A DNA stretch of 10,296 nt from Bifidobacteriaceae bacterium (lineage in GTDB: Bacteria; Actinomycetota; Actinomycetes; Actinomycetales; WQXJ01). This document shows, one piece after another, positions 6,384-10,296 of the stretch. Both the position numbers and the translations under genes were made by a program. Position 1 is the stretch's first letter, and each line of letters opens with the position of its first letter. Where the stretch lies: positions 1-10,296 of the forward strand of contig JAITJY010000407.1 in the NCBI GenBank assembly GCA_031278675.1. The letters run 5' to 3'. The notes under the pieces were generated by a model. The model made no database searches. It saw nothing but the letters and a program-made list of their open reading frames with translations, and was not told the origin of the DNA.

Positions 6384-6988
6384 AGGCCGGCCATCCTGGC
6401 GTTGCCGCGCTCCGCCAGGCGGTCGCGCAGACGGGCCGCCTCAGCCGGTTCAAGGCCGGGCAGAGCCGCCGTCAGCGACGCCGCAGCTGTGTTGAGTTGG
6501 AGTTTGGCCAGGCCAAATGCCCGGTCCAACGGCCCGGCGGTGACGTTAAGATACTGCATGCGCCCGTACGGCACGATTTTCAGCGATCGGAACAGGATGC
6601 CTTTGCGGATGATGAGGTCCGCCTCCCGCTCCAGATAGCCGATGGCGTGCGCCCGCCTGTGCGCCAGCCAGGCCGTCGAAGCCCAGATCGCCGCGACCAA
6701 GGCGGTGGGAATGGCCAGGCCCCAGACCCGGGTCATGGCTGTGGCGATGACACCGGCCAAGGCCAGCGGGCCAAACCAGATGGCGACGGTGACCTGCCAA
6801 ACCCGGGCCAGTTTGGGGCTGACCCGAGTCCAGCGGACATCCGCCGGATCGAACAGCGGGTCCTTCGACCCGGCGGCGCGGCTGAGATCAGCGGTCACCC
6901 ACCAATCCAAGCACACCACCGCCTTGAGCGTTTCGACGCTGGTTGCGACGATCCAATTTGCGGCACCTTGGAAGATCTCTCGCCCCAT
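6380..6988 (-). CDS. YdbS-like membrane protein with one bacterial PH domain
   Basis: About 202 residues from the ATG at 6988. Two adjacent membrane helices lie in the stretch VWQVTVAIWFGPLALAGVIA through WGLAIPTALVAAIWASTAWL. A bPH2 domain follows, with the family signature VPYGRMQYLNVTAGPLDRAF then GLAKLQLNTAAA and LPGLEPAEAARLRDRLAE. Its stop overlaps the start of the YdbT-like gene by GTGA, the usual ydbS-ydbT order. The start is unsure: the first ~30 residues (to CLDWW) do not resemble the family. A GTG at 6898, giving MTADLSRAAGSKDPLFDPAD, may be the true start, and would leave a roughly 170-base spacer to the divergent gene at 7068. Biochemical function is unknown; probably an envelope-stress or membrane-associated partner of the next gene. 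Confidence 0.8.
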   Translation of the reverse strand: MGREIFQGAANWIVATSVETLKAVVCLDWWVTADLSRAAGSKDPLFDPADVRWTRVSPKLARVWQVTVAIWFGPLALAGVIATAMTRVWGLAIPTALVAAIWASTAWLAHRRAHAIGYLEREADLIIRKGILFRSLKIVPYGRMQYLNVTAGPLDRAFGLAKLQLNTAAASLTAALPGLEPAEAARLRDRLAERGNARMAGL

Positions 6989-7019
6989 GTGCCCCAAATG
7001 CCATTACGCTTGGACGGTC

Positions 7020-7043
7020 AGATCCGCGTAGTAGTACGGATCT
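7020..7043. promoter_or_regulatory. Inverted repeat between divergent genes; possible operator
   Basis: AGATCCG (7020-7026) and CGGATCT (7037-7043) are exact 7-base inverted repeats separated by 10 bases, 25 bases before the ATG at 7068. A TTGGAC at 7010-7015 could be a -35 for the + strand gene, with the repeat overlying the -10 position, where only a poor match (TAGTAC at 7032-7037) is present. This geometry suits a repressor site. The regulator and actual promoter are not identified. Confidence 0.35.
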
Positions 7044-7067
7044 CCCCGAGCAGCGAGGAAACCTCAA

Positions 7068-7373
7068 ATGACGGCAGCGCCACTGCCCCCGACAATCCAA
7101 TCGACAGGCTTCGCGGCCATGATGGCTGATGCGGACTCCAGGACGGCCTATCTGAACACCACCGACGGCGTTCTGAACGGCCCTCCCAACAGGACGACCC
7201 AGGCACTCGCCGACCTCCTCGAACGGTCTGGCATAGCGTTTTTCGTCGACTACGACAGTTCTGCCGCCCGGCCGTCGTTCCTGATCTTGGAGGGACGCCG
7301 CAGACTCCTAGGCGAAGAGGCGATAGCCGACTTTTGCGCCGCTGCCAGCTCTGCTGCGCCGCCCGGCGACTGA
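7068..7373 (+). CDS. Small protein of unknown function, first gene of the accessory unit
   Basis: A 101-residue protein I do not recognise. It has no predicted membrane segment, signal peptide or clear metal-binding motif. The N-terminal half is Ala/Thr/Pro-rich. The C-terminal half (about 42-95) looks like a compact alpha/beta unit: a helix TTQALADLLERSG, a strand IAFFVDYD, a strand PSFLILEGR, and a helix EEAIADFCAAA. The ATG at 7068 is preceded by GAGG nine bases upstream. That GAGG can pair with CCTC just after it in a 4-bp hairpin, which might mask the ribosome site. It ends 23 bases before the large NDT/PNP-like gene on the same strand, so the two are probably one transcript and may work together. 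A regulator or partner of the large protein is possible, without direct evidence. Confidence 0.6.
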   Translation: MTAAPLPPTIQSTGFAAMMADADSRTAYLNTTDGVLNGPPNRTTQALADLLERSGIAFFVDYDSSAARPSFLILEGRRRLLGEEAIADFCAAASSAAPPGD

Positions 7374-7396
7374 TTCCTCGCGACCCCCCGACGGCT

Positions 7397-10189
7397 ATGA
7401 ATCCGCCAGACCCCGATGTCGCAGCGCGCGCGCACGCCCCGGAGCTATCTTCAGCCCCTCTCCACCAGGTCGCGGGCACCCACGATCCGGTGACCGAGCC
7501 TCAAACGGCAGATCCTCAGCCGGTGACACTGCTGTCCGGCGTTTATGCCGAATCGCCGCGAACGGTGGCCGACGCACTACGACAATTAGGTTGCGTTGTG
7601 GTCAACGTCCAGGAAGAAATGCTGAGAAAACTCGATACCGGTTTAGATTTCGGCAAGACCCTTCGAGACATTCCGCGGGCCGAAATGCGGAGAGTGTGGC
7701 GCGAAACAGTAGAGAACGCAGCGACGATCTTTGCAAACACTACGTCGCCGCGCGTACTTTTAGCGCATCTCTCTTGGTACAACCCAGACACCCGGGAGTT
7801 CTTATCGCCGCTCCAAATCGAGCCGCTACGCAAGCTGGGAGTAAACCGCATTGTTCTCCTACTGGACGACATCTACGACATCTGGACCAGGCTGGCCAGA
7901 GACAACTACATTTTTCACCTCGCCCATAGCCAAGCCGACGGGCGCTTGATTGGTAACGTTGGTGGTATCACCGACCGTGACGGGCACGCCTCTTTGGGGA
8001 AGGCTGAAAATCTCCGAATACTTATGGCATGGCGGCGAACCGAGATGGTCCTAGCGGACACCGCCGCGTTCAATCTGGGGATCCCGAGCGATCCCGCGAC
8101 TGTAACTCCGTTAGGTTTGAAGCAGGGCTATTCGGCACTTCGCTTGGCCGTTGGACGCCATAAGCCCGTCACCGCCTACCTGTCACATCCAATCACCGGC
8201 TTGCGAACTGCTAATCAGTCGTCATCCGATTTCACTGCGGGCGAACCCAGGCTTGCAGACTGGCCCGCTGGTCTCGTCGCAGAAACGATGGACTTGCACA
8301 ATGCACTGCTCGACCGAGGACTATCGTTGATTTGCCCCACCGCCATTGACGAGCTGCGGTTCCACGACTTCGGTGGCCGGGCCTACCTCTCAAGGCGCTG
8401 GCCAGATCGCGCCGCGGTCGCCCCAACCCCTCCAGACCCCACCAACACCAACCGCGCCCGCCGCAGCAAGCCGACGCCACCGTCCGGGCAATTGGGCATC
8501 GACTACCCGTACCAACCGGCTCAACAGCACCGTCCCGGGTTTTTTCTCCCTGCTGAGAGTGGAAGTGAAGAAGCCCGTCTAACAGCGCTAGCCGTCGCTC
8601 ACAACGTACGCGATGCCATCTTTTTTGACATTTCCTTCCGCGACCATTACATAGTCGAACACGTAGACCATCTCGTTGTATTTCGGCCTTTTTTTACGAT
8701 AGGAACATGGTCGTCTGGCGTCCAGGCCGAATTCCTGCATTGGTTTGACCGGGATTTGTCTAAGAGACGCGCCCTATTTGTTCACTCGCGTCCCGAGGTT
8801 CAAAGACGGTTGGAGGCGATCAGAGCGTCTTGGGATGCGTGGCGAGAGGATAAATTCGCGGCTTCCGCTCTGGAGTTTGCTGCGCTTCGGACCGCCTTGA
8901 GTTCGCACGTTGCGAAACTTTTGACGGACGCGGGCTGCGGGAACGACCTTGAGATCTCTCAAATTGTCCTCGGGAATTTCAGCTTTCAGGGTACGGAGCA
9001 GCTGTCTGGCATTCCGGCTTGGGCCGATGGCAAAGAGCACATTATTGAGAATATCTACCGTCTGGCTGGTCTCAAGACTGTGCACAAGATGTTCACCGGG
9101 CTCCCGCCTGACGACGCAGGTCCGTCGGCTGACCCTAGCGGCATTATCCTCGTCGAGGAGGACGACAGTAGATGCCTCAATGGATTCGACACGGTGGCTG
9201 GCAGAATTGCCCAAGCCCTGGGCGGCGAAACATTGAAGGAGCTGAGCAAAGAATCCCTCGCCTTCCACGCAGAGTTCCCCGCGATGGCGCTGAAGGTCTT
9301 CGGGAAGGCCGGGCTGAAGCTGTGGCGCAGCATGCTGCGAGGCGATGACCAAATCCTGCCGAAGACCGCTGACGACGAAGATATCGAGCCTACGGGTGCT
9401 GACGGGGTCCAAACGCCCAAACGCAAGCGAATCCTGATCTACACATGCAACGAATATGAGCGCAACGCGGTACTTGATGTATTCGAGGCTCACGGCGCAC
9501 CCGAAAGCAGAGATTGCGGTGAGATATGGAATCTGGCCCGGCTCGCAGACTGGGATGTTCAACACCTTCACGGCCCACAGAGTCAATCCGGCGCGCTAAA
9601 CAGTCTCGCCAACGCACTTGAGCAACTTCCAGGCGTTGGCGTTGTCGTAGTAATCGGCATCTGCGCCCTAGCAGATCCGGCCAAGCAACAGCTGTACGAT
9701 GTTTGCCTAGCCGATTCGGTCTGGGATCGGGGTCATACCGCCGGAAAGGGCGGCACGGAAGACAAAGCTACAGTCAAGTGGCTGACCCTGCCACCATCCG
9801 ACCCAGGAATCAACCTCCGAATCGTTGGTTCCGCAACGCGGTCGACATCACGCATCAGTTTGAATCGAGGCACCTTCGGCACAGGGAGCAACAAAGTCAA
9901 GGACCCTGATGTGCGCTCGAGCCTGGTCCAGCGTTGCGCGAACCTCGGCGGCGACTTGATTGCCATCGACATGGAGGCCGAGGGCCTAGCCGAAAGATGC
10001 CGCGGAAAGGGGATTCCGTTCTACTGCTTCAAAGGCGTGAGCGACCTGGCGGACGGGCAGGAAGACGAGAACCCGGCGACTAAAGCTGGCCAGCAGGAAT
10101 GCGCTGCCCTGGCTGCGGCGCAGGTGGCCAAGATTTGCTTGGCCGACTGGGAGAAGCAAGGCTGGCTCTCACCTGGCGCGGAGGGCTGA
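7397..10189 (+). CDS. Large fusion: kinase-like N-terminus, nucleoside deoxyribosyltransferase-like middle, C-terminal nucleosidase/PNP domain
   Basis: A 930-residue protein, probably cytoplasmic. Residues 1-40 are Pro/Ala-rich and disordered. Residues 43-230 recall a P-loop nucleotide kinase (VTLLSG, then VNRIVLLLDDIYDIWTRLAR), but no GxxxxGK[ST] is present. Residues 257-450 resemble nucleoside 2-deoxyribosyltransferases: TAYLSHPITG, LLDRGLSLICP, then DHLVVFRPFF and SSGVQAEF with Glu445 as candidate catalytic residue, interrupted by a Pro-rich insert at about 341-385. Residues 460-670 are of unknown fold. Residues 677-915 are a PNP_UDP_1/MTAN domain: Glu688 aligns with E. coli MTAN Glu12, IDMEAEGLA (857-865) with VEMEATAIA, and Asp883 in GVSDLAD with catalytic Asp197. 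It is thus probably a nucleotide or nucleoside glycosidase. The ATG at 7397 lacks a clear ribosome site; coupling to the upstream gene's stop would explain that. TTA and ATA codons recur, unlike its neighbours. An anti-phage effector role is inference. Confidence 0.75.
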   Translation: MNPPDPDVAARAHAPELSSAPLHQVAGTHDPVTEPQTADPQPVTLLSGVYAESPRTVADALRQLGCVVVNVQEEMLRKLDTGLDFGKTLRDIPRAEMRRVWRETVENAATIFANTTSPRVLLAHLSWYNPDTREFLSPLQIEPLRKLGVNRIVLLLDDIYDIWTRLARDNYIFHLAHSQADGRLIGNVGGITDRDGHASLGKAENLRILMAWRRTEMVLADTAAFNLGIPSDPATVTPLGLKQGYSALRLAVGRHKPVTAYLSHPITGLRTANQSSSDFTAGEPRLADWPAGLVAETMDLHNALLDRGLSLICPTAIDELRFHDFGGRAYLSRRWPDRAAVAPTPPDPTNTNRARRSKPTPPSGQLGIDYPYQPAQQHRPGFFLPAESGSEEARLTALAVAHNVRDAIFFDISFRDHYIVEHVDHLVVFRPFFTIGTWSSGVQAEFLHWFDRDLSKRRALFVHSRPEVQRRLEAIRASWDAWREDKFAASALEFAALRTALSSHVAKLLTDAGCGNDLEISQIVLGNFSFQGTEQLSGIPAWADGKEHIIENIYRLAGLKTVHKMFTGLPPDDAGPSADPSGIILVEEDDSRCLNGFDTVAGRIAQALGGETLKELSKESLAFHAEFPAMALKVFGKAGLKLWRSMLRGDDQILPKTADDEDIEPTGADGVQTPKRKRILIYTCNEYERNAVLDVFEAHGAPESRDCGEIWNLARLADWDVQHLHGPQSQSGALNSLANALEQLPGVGVVVVIGICALADPAKQQLYDVCLADSVWDRGHTAGKGGTEDKATVKWLTLPPSDPGINLRIVGSATRSTSRISLNRGTFGTGSNKVKDPDVRSSLVQRCANLGGDLIAIDMEAEGLAERCRGKGIPFYCFKGVSDLADGQEDENPATKAGQQECAALAAAQVAKICLADWEKQGWLSPGAEG

Positions 10190-10296
10190 CCCGCGCGGGG
10201 GCGCGAGTCCTTCGGCGGCTGCTTGGGGCAAGTCAGGCGTCCGCTGGTTGGGGACGGGTGTCAATCCGCACGGAATCTGACCACAACGCAGTCTGG
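10190..10296. other. Window end, no feature recognised
   Basis: These 107 bases after the stop of the large gene hold no open frame or RNA I can support. A short CGCGC-GGGG-GCGCG fold at 10192-10205 is too weak, in sequence this GC-rich, to be called a terminator. Confidence 0.5.

Noticed and set aside
7334..7396. Upstream TTG start that would lengthen the fusion protein by 21 residues
   Set aside because: It would overlap the preceding gene by 40 bases, the nearest GAAGAGG is 13 bases away, and the added residues (Cys/Arg-rich) look like out-of-frame sequence.
8774..9586. A 270-codon open frame antisense to the large fusion gene
   Set aside because: It lies wholly inside the fusion gene, has no recognisable domain, and the sense strand carries clear conserved PNP motifs.
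10192..10205. CGCGC-GGGG-GCGCG hairpin as terminator of the large gene
   Set aside because: It is only five pairs, in very GC-rich sequence, with no T-run after it.
1..10296. tRNA, rRNA, CRISPR arrays, insertion sequences or attachment sites
   Set aside because: I saw no evenly spaced repeats, transposase or integrase frames, or tRNA-like clover-leaf sequence in either strand.

Overview
The window looks like a chromosomal segment of a high-GC Actinomycetota bacterium, probably class Actinomycetes. The reasons are the GC-rich third codon positions, a cysteine-free ribosomal protein S18 ending in LLPYSSSGR, an SSB with a Gly/Pro/Gln-rich tail ending DDPPF, and the gene order rpsF-ssb-rpsR-rplI. 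Placement below class is not supported by what I can see.

Layout. Positions 1-455 hold no convincing gene. The first ~90 bases are almost only A and C on the + strand, followed by a hairpin-rich block whose hairpins fit best as RNA made from the minus strand. From 456 to about 6990 every gene is on the minus strand. In transcription order these are a two-gene set of membrane PH-domain (bPH2/DUF304) proteins like Bacillus YdbS and YdbT, whose stop and start codons overlap; the rpsF-ssb-rpsR-rplI cluster, closed by a strong hairpin terminator after rplI; and a Tat-exported lipoprotein flavoenzyme of the fumarate-reductase/FAD_binding_2 type. The ribosomal/SSB cluster is core housekeeping, the YdbS/YdbT pair is an envelope module, and the flavoenzyme probably acts outside the membrane on an unknown organic acceptor.

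Divergently, on the + strand from 7068, lies an accessory two-gene unit: a 101-residue protein I do not recognise and, 23 bases after its stop, a 930-residue multidomain protein. The large protein joins a P-loop-kinase-like N-terminal region without a readable Walker A motif, a segment resembling nucleoside 2-deoxyribosyltransferases (DRHyd-like), a region of unknown fold, and a C-terminal nucleoside phosphorylase/nucleosidase (PNP_UDP_1/MTAN-like) domain. The PNP part keeps the MTAN catalytic pair (Glu688 and Asp883) and the Met-Glu ribose-binding motif. Two glycosidic-bond-acting folds in one polypeptide, in a unit that uses TTA and ATA codons next to GC-rich core genes, suggest a nucleotide-depleting conflict or anti-phage protein. 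This is the most interesting item in the window, but its function is inference.

The last ~107 bases (10190-10296) contain nothing I can call.
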